Origin: Promethearchaeota archaeon | GTDB lineage: Archaea; Asgardarchaeota; Lokiarchaeia; Sigyniarchaeales; SOKP01 | Assembly: GCA_019057795.1 (NCBI GenBank) | Contig: JAHLWS010000074.1 | Coordinates: 21,725 to 85,724, forward strand | Reading direction: 5' to 3' | DNA length: 64,000 nt | Shown here: positions 35,544-45,822 of the stretch, piece by piece | How the letters are laid out: every line of letters starts with the position of its first letter | How positions within the stretch are numbered: the stretch's first letter is position 1 | The notes under the pieces: model-generated | The model's database searches: none | What the model saw: the letters and a program-made list of their open reading frames with translations, nothing else | Told to the model about the DNA's origin: nothing | Translations under genes and position numbers: made by a program

Positions 35544-35617
35544 TGTTTTTCCCTATTATTTAATTTATATTCTTGTTATTATTATGAAAGTATTATGAAA
35601 AGTATTAAATAATCTTT

Positions 35618-35806
35618 TTGATCCAAACCTCTGTAGGTTTTGGAATTACTCTATTCTCTATAAGTTTATTGCCTTCTTTTGTGCATATGGTAAGTTGGTC
35701 TTTAGGTTTTATGTTTTTAGCTTTAGGACCTTTAATAGGAATTTTATCTTTGTTCTTACTCCGCAAAGAACCTGATTCTATAAAAATAGGTCAAGGTAAA
35801 AAATAA
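35618..35806 (+). pseudogene. Remnant of an MFS transporter C-terminus
   Basis: Only 62 aa: IQTSVGFGITLFSISLLPSFVHMVSWSLGFMFLALGPLIGILSLFLLRKEPDS resembles the last two TM helices of MFS proteins. No upstream coding frame for the rest. Confidence 0.65.
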
Positions 35807-35880
35807 GATATAGCTTCTAAAATATTAAATTCTATTATTTACTCTGTTAAATTAATGTATTTTAATGGTATAAATAGAAA

Positions 35881-36849
35881 TTGATGAAAATGAGTCCTAA
35901 TATCATTTGTTTGGGAGAAATTTTAGTTGAAATTATGAGATCTGAAAAGGATACTCATCATGGAATAATTGGGGCTTCTTATAAGGGACCATTTCCAAGT
36001 GGAGCTCCTGCTATATTTATAGACTCGGCTTCTCGAATGTCTAAATCATTTAATTTATCTACAGGGTTTATTGGTGTTGTTGGAAACGATGAATTTGGAG
36101 AAGTAGTTCTTAAAAAATTAAAATCTGATGGGGTTGATATTTCTAAAATACGGATCGATAATTCAAAAACTACTGGAATAGCATTTAATCAATATAATTC
36201 AGATGGCACTCGAAAATTTATTTTTGCTGCTGGAGCGGCAGGCCAAACTTCTCCAGATGATATTGATGAGGAATACTTTTCAAATATAAAATGCCTTCAT
36301 ATTATGGGTAGTGCTCTTTCTATAAGTGAATCATCAAGAGAAGCTTGCTATAAAGCGATTGAAATTGCTAAAAATCAGAATCCAAAAGTAGTTATCTCAT
36401 TTGATCCAAATCTAAGACCGGAAATGCTTGAAATTAAGACAATTATTACTATCTCTAAACCTGTCCTTGAGAATACGACTATATTACTACCAAGTGGTGA
36501 AGAAGCAAAAATGCTAGCTGGTATTAAAAGTGCTGAAAAAGCTTGTAAAAAATTGCTTAAAATGGGACCCAAATTAGTAGTCTTAAAACAAGGAAAAGAT
36601 GGTTGTACCATATATTCTTCAGAAGAAACGAATGGAATAAAAATAGAAGGTTTTGAAGTAGAAGAAATTGATCCTACTGGAGCAGGAGACTCATTTGATG
36701 GCGCCTTTATAGTTGGATATTTAGCAGGATGGAATTTAAAGATGATAGGTAAATTCGCTAACGCTGTTGGTGCCTTAAAAGTGAAATGTTTTGGACCAAT
36801 GGCTAATAATTCATATGAAGAAGTATTGAAATTAATGGAAAGCGCTTAA
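35881..36849 (+). CDS. PfkB-family carbohydrate kinase
   Basis: ICLGEILVEIMRS, FIGVVGNDEFGEVVLKKLKSDGVDIS, DPTGAGDSFDGAFIVGYLAGW. Confidence 0.93.
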   Translation: MMKMSPNIICLGEILVEIMRSEKDTHHGIIGASYKGPFPSGAPAIFIDSASRMSKSFNLSTGFIGVVGNDEFGEVVLKKLKSDGVDISKIRIDNSKTTGIAFNQYNSDGTRKFIFAAGAAGQTSPDDIDEEYFSNIKCLHIMGSALSISESSREACYKAIEIAKNQNPKVVISFDPNLRPEMLEIKTIITISKPVLENTTILLPSGEEAKMLAGIKSAEKACKKLLKMGPKLVVLKQGKDGCTIYSSEETNGIKIEGFEVEEIDPTGAGDSFDGAFIVGYLAGWNLKMIGKFANAVGALKVKCFGPMANNSYEEVLKLMESA

Positions 36850-36851
36850 AA

Positions 36852-38837
36852 TCATTTTAAATGTAATGAAAAGACCTTAGCTCTAACCATTTGATTATTT
36901 TTAATAATGTAATATCTAAAACCTGGTGGCTTAAATTTGAACTTTGCTGAAAGCGGGCCGAGTGCTTGTGTTTGAAATACAAAGGGTTTATTTACGTCAA
37001 ACCAAGCCTTTAGTTCAAAAGGATCTTTAATTTCTTTAAATTTATCTCGATACCGGGAAGTGTAAATTTCACAAGGTGCTTCGATATAAATTGGGAAAAA
37101 CCAAAAACCAAAATTTATTCTATCGGTTTCTTTTGCTTCTTTTAATCTATACTCTTTTAAAGTATGTGTGTGGCCACACATAATGAAATCTACTTTCCTC
37201 CTAATGACTTTATCTGATCCAGTAAAGATTCTCAAAAGCGTAGCCCAATTATACATTATTGTTTGATACTTTAGGTTTAAAACCATATCTAACCTTCCAG
37301 TATCATTGCATTTTCTTAAATTACTTTCGTAAAAATCTGACCAACTTAGCGGTCTACCTTTAATCTTTAATTTTTTTCTATATTTTCTCTTTTTAAGATA
37401 ACTAAGATTGGGAGAAACTGGAGGTGTATGCATAACAACAATAATTTTCTCATTATGAGCCAATCTTATATATGCACGTAATAAGTCAACTTGATATTCT
37501 TTAATTCCCTTGGTACTTGGTCCACCTTTTAACAAGTCATGCATATCTGCGAGTGAGTCCTGACCTGTATCAAGAAATATGAAATTATATTGATCTCCTA
37601 TTTTAAGCTTAAAATTAAGATTAGGGTTTATATACCGAAAATAATCTTTTAAAAATTTATCTTTAGATCGAAGGGCAGTAAAGTAATTAAAAAATTTGAT
37701 GTCGTAATATCCTTTCACATCTGAATGCGTCAAACCAAATATTTTATGAATCTGGCCAAATTTAATGCCGTAGTGCGATTTACGATAATCGTGATTTCCA
37801 ATAGTGGTAAAAACCGGAACCATAATTTCTTGTTTATTAACGAACTCCTGATCATTTCCTAAATAGGGAGGTTCTTTTAAACCCTTATTCAATCCAAGTA
37901 ATATATCAATAAAAACATGAAAATTATTCTTGTAATGATAATTTCCTCTCGCGATGTTAAGATAATCTATTAAATCACCCGTCATTAGAATGAAATCTAA
38001 ATTTTTTTGCGAAACTTTATTATTGGCAAAATTAATTAATTTTCTCAGATTATAATTAAAATTATATTTTGCTGTTCTTAATTCCTCGTATCTATCATCT
38101 TGGAATTCTTCCTTGAGTTCAAAATCTCGCGTTAAGATAAATTGGTTTATTTTTGATTTCTTTTTTTCGTTACCGCTACAATTTTTTACTTTCGCTTCTA
38201 CACTCTGCCTTAGATAATTTAAAATAAAGTCATTTCTCCTAGCAATATGAAAATCTGTAGCGTGAATAAAGCTAAAATCTTTCCAATCTTTATCGTAAAT
38301 AGCGATACTATGGTAATTAACTTTATTTTCGCTCAAGTTTGGGACATCATGAACGATATCAAACAATAAACAATCTCTTTTAGAAACTTTTAACAAATTT
38401 TCAATAATTTTAATATCTTGTATTTGAAACCTTACTCTGTAAAGCTCGCTTCTTTTTCCAAAAACATCGTCAAATTGAAAAACACAATTATTAATATCCC
38501 ATACTACGCAATTTAACTCCTCTAAAACTGGCTGATCTCTAAAATCTAACTTTTTAATTTTTTCTATTTCAACCATATGTAAAGCTATTAGATCTCCTCG
38601 TCTTTCCGAAAAATCGCCGTTATCTTTTAAAATTGGTTGGATATAGATGTTCAAATGAAAGTGTTCTAAAATTTTTTTTGTTGAATGAGATGGAAATGCT
38701 ATTACTAGAGCTTCGAACGACAAGTTCTTAAATGGAACTTGGTCTCGATTTTTGTAATCTCTTAAATTTAATAAAATTGGATTTCCTAAATTTGGTTTAA
38801 TAATAATTGGATAATTTCCAAGTTGTATATCAATCAT
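36852..38837 (-). CDS. Calcineurin-like metallophosphoesterase with a long N-terminal domain
   Basis: FIHATDFHIARRND, FILMTGDLIDY, TIGNHDYR, VVMHTPP, IMCGHTHTLKEY. Confidence 0.9.
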   Translation of the reverse strand: MIDIQLGNYPIIIKPNLGNPILLNLRDYKNRDQVPFKNLSFEALVIAFPSHSTKKILEHFHLNIYIQPILKDNGDFSERRGDLIALHMVEIEKIKKLDFRDQPVLEELNCVVWDINNCVFQFDDVFGKRSELYRVRFQIQDIKIIENLLKVSKRDCLLFDIVHDVPNLSENKVNYHSIAIYDKDWKDFSFIHATDFHIARRNDFILNYLRQSVEAKVKNCSGNEKKKSKINQFILTRDFELKEEFQDDRYEELRTAKYNFNYNLRKLINFANNKVSQKNLDFILMTGDLIDYLNIARGNYHYKNNFHVFIDILLGLNKGLKEPPYLGNDQEFVNKQEIMVPVFTTIGNHDYRKSHYGIKFGQIHKIFGLTHSDVKGYYDIKFFNYFTALRSKDKFLKDYFRYINPNLNFKLKIGDQYNFIFLDTGQDSLADMHDLLKGGPSTKGIKEYQVDLLRAYIRLAHNEKIIVVMHTPPVSPNLSYLKKRKYRKKLKIKGRPLSWSDFYESNLRKCNDTGRLDMVLNLKYQTIMYNWATLLRIFTGSDKVIRRKVDFIMCGHTHTLKEYRLKEAKETDRINFGFWFFPIYIEAPCEIYTSRYRDKFKEIKDPFELKAWFDVNKPFVFQTQALGPLSAKFKFKPPGFRYYIIKNNQMVRAKVFSLHLK

Positions 38838-38959
38838 AGTTTAGTCGTAAAATATTAAGTGAAATTAACCTAATAATTATTATTTGATTTCCTATATTAA
38901 AATTATATATTTACAGAATTTAATAATAATACATCGACTATTAAAGAAAGGATTTTAAA

Positions 38960-40429
38960 ATGGAAAGGTTATACCAACCGGATTTTAGTTCTATTTTTGG
39001 AGCAAGATACGCAAACGCGTTTATCTACGGTCAAATAGACTCGCTAATTTGGCCAATTTTTAGTGATATCGGGCGCTCAGACGCTTTAAAAAAACTATTA
39101 GAACTTAAGAATAAGGATGGGCACAATTACTTCTATCACAGGCAAATTAGTTTAGAAGACGAAAAAGTAGAACTTTTTAGCTCAGATATAACATATGGAT
39201 TAGTTCAAGCTATGAATTTACAAAGATCTTACGGTATTACTAATGAAGATGCAATCTCAGTAGTAAAAAAAGAACCAGATTTATTTAAAGCAATATTATC
39301 TTTTGATCTTAACAGTAATGTGATTTCAGAGATAAAAACTATCGAAAATCAAATTCCAGTTGTCGGTGTAGTTATTTATCCTTCTTTTATTAAATTAGAT
39401 ATTAATAACCCAAATAATCAAAACTTAAACGCCTTAATCAATTATTGCAAAGACAATGATTATTTCGTAAAAATTGATATTGGAAATATGAATTTTCAAG
39501 AAAATCATCCAGAATACACTACATATGACAAAATAAAGGCGTTTTTATCAAATAATTCTGATATTATTATAATTTTGAGTGGGCTAGATTTTTCTGGAGA
39601 TTTTATGTTATACTATCAACTTTTAAAGCTATACAATAACTTATGGATTGAAATCGAGCCACGATGTTTTGGAGGTATGACACCAACTAGTTGTTTTAAA
39701 CAAATTTTTTCGCTAAAAGGTTTTATTCAAAACACATGGCATAGAATTACAATAGGAAGCGCCACTCCAACCTTGGAAATTGCTCAAATGAAAAGAGGAT
39801 TATTAGAAGCTACTGAAGTGTTAAATTTTTCTCATAAGCATATATTAAGGACATGGGCTTTTAGAAATGTAAACAGATTAAATCTTATTAATTTTAAAAG
39901 TGAAATTGAACCTAATTTATTTAAACCAATTAAAGAAATCAATCAAATTAACAGAATTGAAAACAATAATGAATTGATTATTGAATATAAATTAAAATTG
40001 AGAAGCTATGCGATAACTCAATTATTATTTTTAACTGATATTATAAAAGAAATCTTTAAAAGAAGTTTAGAAGAAAATCCAGATTTAAAAAGTGGAGAAT
40101 TATTCATTAGATCTTACCATACTACCACCAGTTTAATTATTAATGAACATGAATATGGGAATTATCTTGATTTACATTACATGTTTGCTGAAATCTCTTC
40201 CAGAGACAGCGCCCCATTCCTGCATACCGTAAGAGCACTCGAAAATCGTGCGGATTTTAATCACTACGATCACGAATTGGCAAGCACTTATGGAAGCCGA
40301 CAATTGACATTACCAATAGTCGATGGAAGGTTGGAAATTGGCGGACGCGAAAACCTCTATATCTTAGTAACCTTTGGTCCAAGAACATTTCACATATATA
40401 TTAAGATTAAATTGATTAAGGAAAAATAG
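38960..40429 (+). CDS. Amidohydrolase-like TIM-barrel protein fused to a YjbQ/UPF0047 domain
   Basis: N-terminal barrel-like sequence. C-terminal FIRSYHTTTSLIINEHEYGNYLDL...NHYDHELASTYGSRQLTLPIVDGRLEIGGRENLYILVTFGPR fits the YjbQ family. Confidence 0.8.
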   Translation: MERLYQPDFSSIFGARYANAFIYGQIDSLIWPIFSDIGRSDALKKLLELKNKDGHNYFYHRQISLEDEKVELFSSDITYGLVQAMNLQRSYGITNEDAISVVKKEPDLFKAILSFDLNSNVISEIKTIENQIPVVGVVIYPSFIKLDINNPNNQNLNALINYCKDNDYFVKIDIGNMNFQENHPEYTTYDKIKAFLSNNSDIIIILSGLDFSGDFMLYYQLLKLYNNLWIEIEPRCFGGMTPTSCFKQIFSLKGFIQNTWHRITIGSATPTLEIAQMKRGLLEATEVLNFSHKHILRTWAFRNVNRLNLINFKSEIEPNLFKPIKEINQINRIENNNELIIEYKLKLRSYAITQLLFLTDIIKEIFKRSLEENPDLKSGELFIRSYHTTTSLIINEHEYGNYLDLHYMFAEISSRDSAPFLHTVRALENRADFNHYDHELASTYGSRQLTLPIVDGRLEIGGRENLYILVTFGPRTFHIYIKIKLIKEK

Positions 40430-40434
40430 ACATC

Positions 40435-40644
40435 ATGCTTTCAAGTAGCTCTGCCATAGCAACTGAAAAAGGTCTAACTAAAGATCAGCAAAGACTTATT
40501 TAGACTATAAAACATGCTATGAGATGGATTCAAAAAAAAAATCCAAAATATCATTCTAACCTAGAAAATTTATTAGGAAAAAATTATATACTCTATTTTA
40601 ATGAAAAGCGAAATAAACGCGCAAATCCACCGAAAGTTGTTTGA
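40435..40644 (+). pseudogene. Short coding frame interrupted by an in-frame TAG at 40501-40503
   Basis: MLSSSSAIATEKGLTKDQQRLI*TIKHAMRWIQKKNPKYHSNLENLLGKNYILYFNEKRNKRANPPKVV*. Confidence 0.4.
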
Positions 40645-41034
40645 AAATCGAGCTAAATATTCCCCCCATTTTGCTTTCATCGTAATTTATGCTAAATCTT
40701 AAGTGTTTTATAATAATTGGGGCAACATATTCTGAGTTTAACGATGAAAAAAATCAGAGAAAATTTATCTTTCTAAAGACACTAATATATAAATTTATTG
40801 CTCGAAATTTAGGCTATAGAGTAGTAAAATAAAATGAAGTCAAAAGTTTAAATAGGTGAAATAAGTATATTTTATAAAGAAATTAAGTTGAGCTAGAAAA
40901 TGGTTATTTATTTATATCAACATTTATTTGAACAAAAAGTAATCAATTTTCTATATTTAAACAAAAATTAAATTTAATTTCATATTCTAATTTTAATTAT
41001 ATGAAAATAAAAATTTTAAATTAAAAAATCTAGT

Positions 41035-42495
41035 ATGACTGACGAAATCAAAGAAGAACCGGAAAAAACAGAAGATAAATCCGAAAAAGACATTGAAAAA
41101 GTTGATAAAGAGTATTTATCAAAAGCTAAAGATTCAAGAGATTTAATAGATAAAAAACTTAGAACTTTTGAAAATAGTATTGAAGATATTTCTGATACAA
41201 TAAAAAATGGTGAAGCTGAACAGGATAAAAAAGAAATAGAAAAAAAAGATTATGAAGAGATTGACGAAGAAATTCGAGATGCGCAAGAAAAACTAGACTC
41301 AACTAAAAAAAAATTAGATGATAAGGAAGAGTATTTAACTGCAATTGAAGAAACTATTAAGGCACTTGAAGAGAGATATAATCGAAAGAACGAAGAAATG
41401 AAAAATTTAGAAGACCGTTTAGAGATAATTACAGAGAGTAAAGATAATTTAGAGGAAGAATATAAAGAACTATTAAAAATTAACGAACAATTAGTCAAAA
41501 CCTACGAAACTAGACAAGTAGATTTGATTGTTTTAACTGATAGTGTAAAAGAAAAAGTATCTAAACAAGAAGAACTACGAACAATAACTTCAAAACTCAA
41601 TCATGAAATTCGAGAAAAAGAAAACCTAATTAATAAACAAGAAGAAAATACTGAGGCTTTAAATAAAAAAATCAAAAGCCTAACAGCTGAAAACGAGACG
41701 CTAAAAGTTTCAATAGGAAAAAATAAATTTGAATTAGACCATACAAACAAAGAAATTGAAGTAAAAGGAGAAGAAAAAAAGTTATTATCAGAACAAATTG
41801 AGAAAAAAGAAATTCGAATTAAAACTATTGAACAAGAAATTCAGGATTATCGAGATGGATTTCCTGAGATGGAAAAACAAAGAGAAACATATGAAGAACT
41901 TCTAGCGAAATATAAAATCCAGCTAACAGAAAAACAACAACTATTAATTGAGATAGAATCACGAATACAGCAATTAAATGATAATTTACAATCAATAGAT
42001 GAGCAAATTACAAGTAAAGAGAGTTTGTTTAAGGCTAACGAAAAGAGATTAGAAGACATCAAACAAGATATTGAAACTTCCAATCTTGAATATATTGAAA
42101 GAGAAGGGCGACTAAGCTCTCTTACAGAAAAAGTAGAATATTTGCAAATAGAACACGATAAACTTATTAAATCAAAAGAAGTAATAGACCAAAGTACAAA
42201 TGATGCTAGGACTATCCTTCAAAAACTGAAGTTAGACCTCGAGACTCAAGAAGAAGAAATTAGAGATAAAGAAAGTAGAATACATAGATTAGAATTTTTA
42301 TCGTTAGTTTATAGATTATCAAAGTTTTTTGGTGGAATTCTAATAGGTGTTGGTGTTCTCATAATAATTTTATCACTACTCAGTCTTATGGGAATTTTGA
42401 ATCTTGGTGAAATGGATATCGTAATTTTTCTCATACTTATAATCTCTGGAGGTTTCTCCATTGCAAGTGGCATTTTCCATCTAGAAAAGTCTTAA
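41035..42495 (+). CDS. Long coiled-coil protein with two C-terminal TM helices
   Basis: About 400 aa of Glu/Lys-rich heptads, then FFGGILIGVGVLIIILSLLSLMG...MDIVIFLILIISGGFSIASGIFHL. Confidence 0.9.
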   Translation: MTDEIKEEPEKTEDKSEKDIEKVDKEYLSKAKDSRDLIDKKLRTFENSIEDISDTIKNGEAEQDKKEIEKKDYEEIDEEIRDAQEKLDSTKKKLDDKEEYLTAIEETIKALEERYNRKNEEMKNLEDRLEIITESKDNLEEEYKELLKINEQLVKTYETRQVDLIVLTDSVKEKVSKQEELRTITSKLNHEIREKENLINKQEENTEALNKKIKSLTAENETLKVSIGKNKFELDHTNKEIEVKGEEKKLLSEQIEKKEIRIKTIEQEIQDYRDGFPEMEKQRETYEELLAKYKIQLTEKQQLLIEIESRIQQLNDNLQSIDEQITSKESLFKANEKRLEDIKQDIETSNLEYIEREGRLSSLTEKVEYLQIEHDKLIKSKEVIDQSTNDARTILQKLKLDLETQEEEIRDKESRIHRLEFLSLVYRLSKFFGGILIGVGVLIIILSLLSLMGILNLGEMDIVIFLILIISGGFSIASGIFHLEKS

Positions 42496-42549
42496 TTTTT
42501 AATCCGTAAAATTTTCTTATTATGAAATTACAAACTATAAGGAAAAAAA

Positions 42550-44421
42550 ATGAATGAGACTAAACCTAAAGAAGTTCTGCCAAAAAGAACATTAAAATTA
42601 TCTCAGGGGATAATATATGGTGTTGGATGTGGAATAGGGGGGTCTATATTCGTATTATTAGGTTTAGGAATCGAATACGCAGGGTCCGGTATATTACTGA
42701 GTTTAATTTTGGGAGGAATTTTAATATTTTTTACTGGATTAAATTACGCTGAACTCTCAACTAGTTTACCTATTGCTGGAGGCGCTTACAACTTCAGTAA
42801 GGAAGGTATTGGGGGATTCTTAGCGTTTATAATTGGCTTTTTTTTATGGATTGCTAATGTCGCTACATGTTCCTTTGCAGCGCAAATCTTTGCTTTAGTA
42901 TTTAACGAAGTTTTCATTAAATTAAATATTCCGATTCACAATACTTTTATTACGGTAATAGCAATTTTACCTATTCTATTAACAAGTTTAGTAATTTTTA
43001 GAACTCAAAAAGTCGCAATTAAATCGTTATTAATATTTACATTCGTATTAATTGGGATGTTTGCGTTCTTTATAATATCTGGATTAATAATAACGCCATT
43101 TACAAATCCAAATATTGTTCTTACTCAAATAAAATTTGAGGGTATAATACCTGCTTTTTTATTGTTATTTATTTTATTTACTTCAATAACTTCAAATTTA
43201 GCGTATTTAAATCCCGATTTAAAAAATCCTTCTAAAAATATTCCAAAAACTAATATTTATGCTATTTTATTGACAATAATTATATATTTATTGATTACTT
43301 TCATTGCATTGATAAACTTAGGAGAAAATCCAACCGAATTAACTGAAAACCCCGTTTTATTAGCCAATGTGTTTGAAAGTGTTCTTGGACCATTTGGGTT
43401 TTATTTTATGGTTATTGCTGCTATTATTTCGACATTAATAGCAATAAATGCCGCGTTAGGTTCAGCAGTCAGCATTATTACTGCTTTAGCGAGAGATCGG
43501 TTTATTCCTAAAAAAATTCTGGAAACGAAAAAAAGGCCAGATATGCCTGCTTTAGGTTTATTAATCACTATTATTTTGGTTGTTTTATTCGTACTTTTCG
43601 CTGATATTGGGTTTACTGCAGAAATTACTAATTTTATTTACTTCGTAGGTTTAGCATTTGTAAATTATGCTGCCGTAAAATTAAGGAGAACGAGAAAAGA
43701 GTTAGATCGTCCATTCAAAGCGCCTTTTTTTCCGTTTTTACCAATTTTTATTTCCATTTGTTTTTTGGTCTTTGCTGTAATATTGGGTGTTATCATGTCA
43801 ATAGAAGCCCTAATTCTAGGCCTTATTATTTTTATTATTGGAATTGCATTTCATTTATTAACGATTGCAGATAAATCGTCAATCAATTTAACGTTAACTG
43901 GCATTAAATTCTTCTTTTTAACCGTATTGGGAATTTTTATTTGGGTGATAAATAACTTTTCAGATGTGAACCCAATTTTGATACAAATAAATAGAATTTT
44001 GATTGGCGTGTGTGTATTTACTATTGTGACAGTGATTCTCGACTTAATGCCCATCAGAGAATTAGCCTATTATTATGTTAAGAAAATGGATAAAGAAAAG
44101 GTCGCAATTAATATAGGCAACGCTCAGATCATTGATTTAGGAAAAAAAAGATCCAAAATAATTCATTTAATAAATTTAGTTATCGCAATTATGCAATTTA
44201 TTGCATGTGGTATTATTTTTAGTATAGCATATTTTCTATTCAATAATTTATTTTCAATCCAAGATATCGTTCTTATTATCGGTACTTCCATTACTAATAT
44301 TCCCAGTACATCCGGCACGGCTCTTTTTATTTCGATACTAATAGTTTTTGGATTATCTCTCTTCTTTTGCGGGATTTTGTCGTGGCAACGAATTAGGGAA
44401 TTTAAATCTCTAGGGATTTAA
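42550..44421 (+). CDS. APC-superfamily amino acid permease
   Basis: LSQGIIYGVGCGIGGSIFVLLGLGIEYAGSGILLSLILGGILIFFTGLNYAELSTSLPIAGGAYNFSKEGIGGFLAFIIGFFLWIAN. Confidence 0.93.
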   Translation: MNETKPKEVLPKRTLKLSQGIIYGVGCGIGGSIFVLLGLGIEYAGSGILLSLILGGILIFFTGLNYAELSTSLPIAGGAYNFSKEGIGGFLAFIIGFFLWIANVATCSFAAQIFALVFNEVFIKLNIPIHNTFITVIAILPILLTSLVIFRTQKVAIKSLLIFTFVLIGMFAFFIISGLIITPFTNPNIVLTQIKFEGIIPAFLLLFILFTSITSNLAYLNPDLKNPSKNIPKTNIYAILLTIIIYLLITFIALINLGENPTELTENPVLLANVFESVLGPFGFYFMVIAAIISTLIAINAALGSAVSIITALARDRFIPKKILETKKRPDMPALGLLITIILVVLFVLFADIGFTAEITNFIYFVGLAFVNYAAVKLRRTRKELDRPFKAPFFPFLPIFISICFLVFAVILGVIMSIEALILGLIIFIIGIAFHLLTIADKSSINLTLTGIKFFFLTVLGIFIWVINNFSDVNPILIQINRILIGVCVFTIVTVILDLMPIRELAYYYVKKMDKEKVAINIGNAQIIDLGKKRSKIIHLINLVIAIMQFIACGIIFSIAYFLFNNLFSIQDIVLIIGTSITNIPSTSGTALFISILIVFGLSLFFCGILSWQRIREFKSLGI

Positions 44422-44460
44422 TTTTGTATGAATTAATTAATAACATTTTTATTCGAGAAA

Positions 44461-45195
44461 ATGAGCTTACCAAAATTAAATTTACATATACATACCACTT
44501 ATTCAGACGGTAAAAATACTGTTAATCAAATTGTAAAAACAGCTATTAAATTAGGTTTAGATTATATTTGTATTACTGACCATTTTTCAAGTTCGTGGAA
44601 ATCCAAAATTATACCCACACTTAATAATTTAGATAAAATTGAGAGGTATTTAGAAGAAATTTCTCACTGTCAGGCTTACATTTTAAAAAAAAATAGAAAA
44701 TTATATATTTTTAAGGGAGTCGAGATTGATATAAGCAGTTCCGAGAGCTTTATAATAAATAATATCCATCCCTATAAATTCGATTTAATCTTATTCGAAT
44801 ACCTTGAAAACCTTGAAGGAATCGCTTTTATTAAAAACTTAATTGCAACTTGGAAGAGGGATCGGCGTAATCGTAATAAATTCCCTCTATTGGGGCTTGC
44901 TCATTTTGATCCTTCTTTTTTTATGTTAGGTGGTTTCAATGTTTTGTTAGGTTTTTTAAAACAATATAACATAATAATTGAGTTTAATTCGAGTTATCCT
45001 CGTTTTTACTCTCGGAAATACGAAACTTTTTTTAATAAAGTGAAAAAAAATGGTATTATGGTTTCAATTGGATGTGATTCTCATCATTTGGCTAATTTAA
45101 AAGATGTTGAGGGGGCGTATAAGATGATAAAATACTACAATTTAGAGGACAATCTAAAGAATTTAATTAAATCCTTGGAAATGAGAAAAAATTAA
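44461..45195 (+). CDS. PHP-domain phosphoesterase-like protein
   Basis: LNLHIHTTYSDGKNTVNQIVKTAIKLGLDYICITDHF, FKGVEIDI, LAHFDPSFF, VSIGCDSHH. Confidence 0.92.
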   Translation: MSLPKLNLHIHTTYSDGKNTVNQIVKTAIKLGLDYICITDHFSSSWKSKIIPTLNNLDKIERYLEEISHCQAYILKKNRKLYIFKGVEIDISSSESFIINNIHPYKFDLILFEYLENLEGIAFIKNLIATWKRDRRNRNKFPLLGLAHFDPSFFMLGGFNVLLGFLKQYNIIIEFNSSYPRFYSRKYETFFNKVKKNGIMVSIGCDSHHLANLKDVEGAYKMIKYYNLEDNLKNLIKSLEMRKN

Positions 45196-45215
45196 GAATT
45201 TTAAAACGGGGGATA

Positions 45216-45608
45216 TTATCTATGGATTCTGTTGAGATAATCCAAATAAAATTTAAAAGCTCTTTCAAACGCGATATCAATTAATATTTCGCTTTGATCT
45301 TTAGGATACGATAACATGCCTTTTAAGCGTTCTTTACCAAAGTTAAATATTTCCTTAAAAGCTATTAATTTGTCAGAAATAGGGAAATTAACGATCTCAG
45401 CAACTGACATATTATGATTCATTTGCCATTCGTTTAAAGCAAACCAAATATTGCTTCTCATTGCTAGTTCGGGTATTGAGATTTGCTCACAAACTAGATT
45501 CGTTATTACTCTTATCAACTTTAGCTGTTCTGGTTTAAAATTAATTCTTGCGTAATCAATTTGAATGCTTATAATCTCATCTTTATTAAAATTTAACGCA
45601 TATGTCAA
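45216..45608 (-). CDS. Hypothetical protein
   Basis: 130-aa ORF in an otherwise unoccupied position, no recognised family. Confidence 0.6.
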   Translation of the reverse strand: MTYALNFNKDEIISIQIDYARINFKPEQLKLIRVITNLVCEQISIPELAMRSNIWFALNEWQMNHNMSVAEIVNFPISDKLIAFKEIFNFGKERLKGMLSYPKDQSEILIDIAFERAFKFYLDYLNRIHR

Positions 45609-45822
45609 AATGTCCTCAACCTAACTTATCCTATATAATATTTCAACCTTCGCGAATATAAAGGTATAGGAATAATTATTCCCTAAAAATGAATTAGAAT
45701 TTACCTTTATAAAGTAACTGATTAATTTGGATAAACATGTCAATATTTAGAATTTATTTTTTTAAGAACAGTAAAAGGAACAAAATGAATTACTTTTTTA
45801 TTTACAAAAATTATTTTATTTG

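Noticed and set aside
40501-40503. Pyrrolysine/amber recoding as a firm call
   Set aside because: TAG also acts as the terminator of the upstream gene, and no Pyl machinery is visible. Retained only as a low-interest hypothesis.
41250-42083. Ser-rich minus-strand ORFs within the coiled-coil gene
   Set aside because: Ser/Leu-rich antisense frames are the expected complement of Glu/Lys-rich coiled-coil codons.
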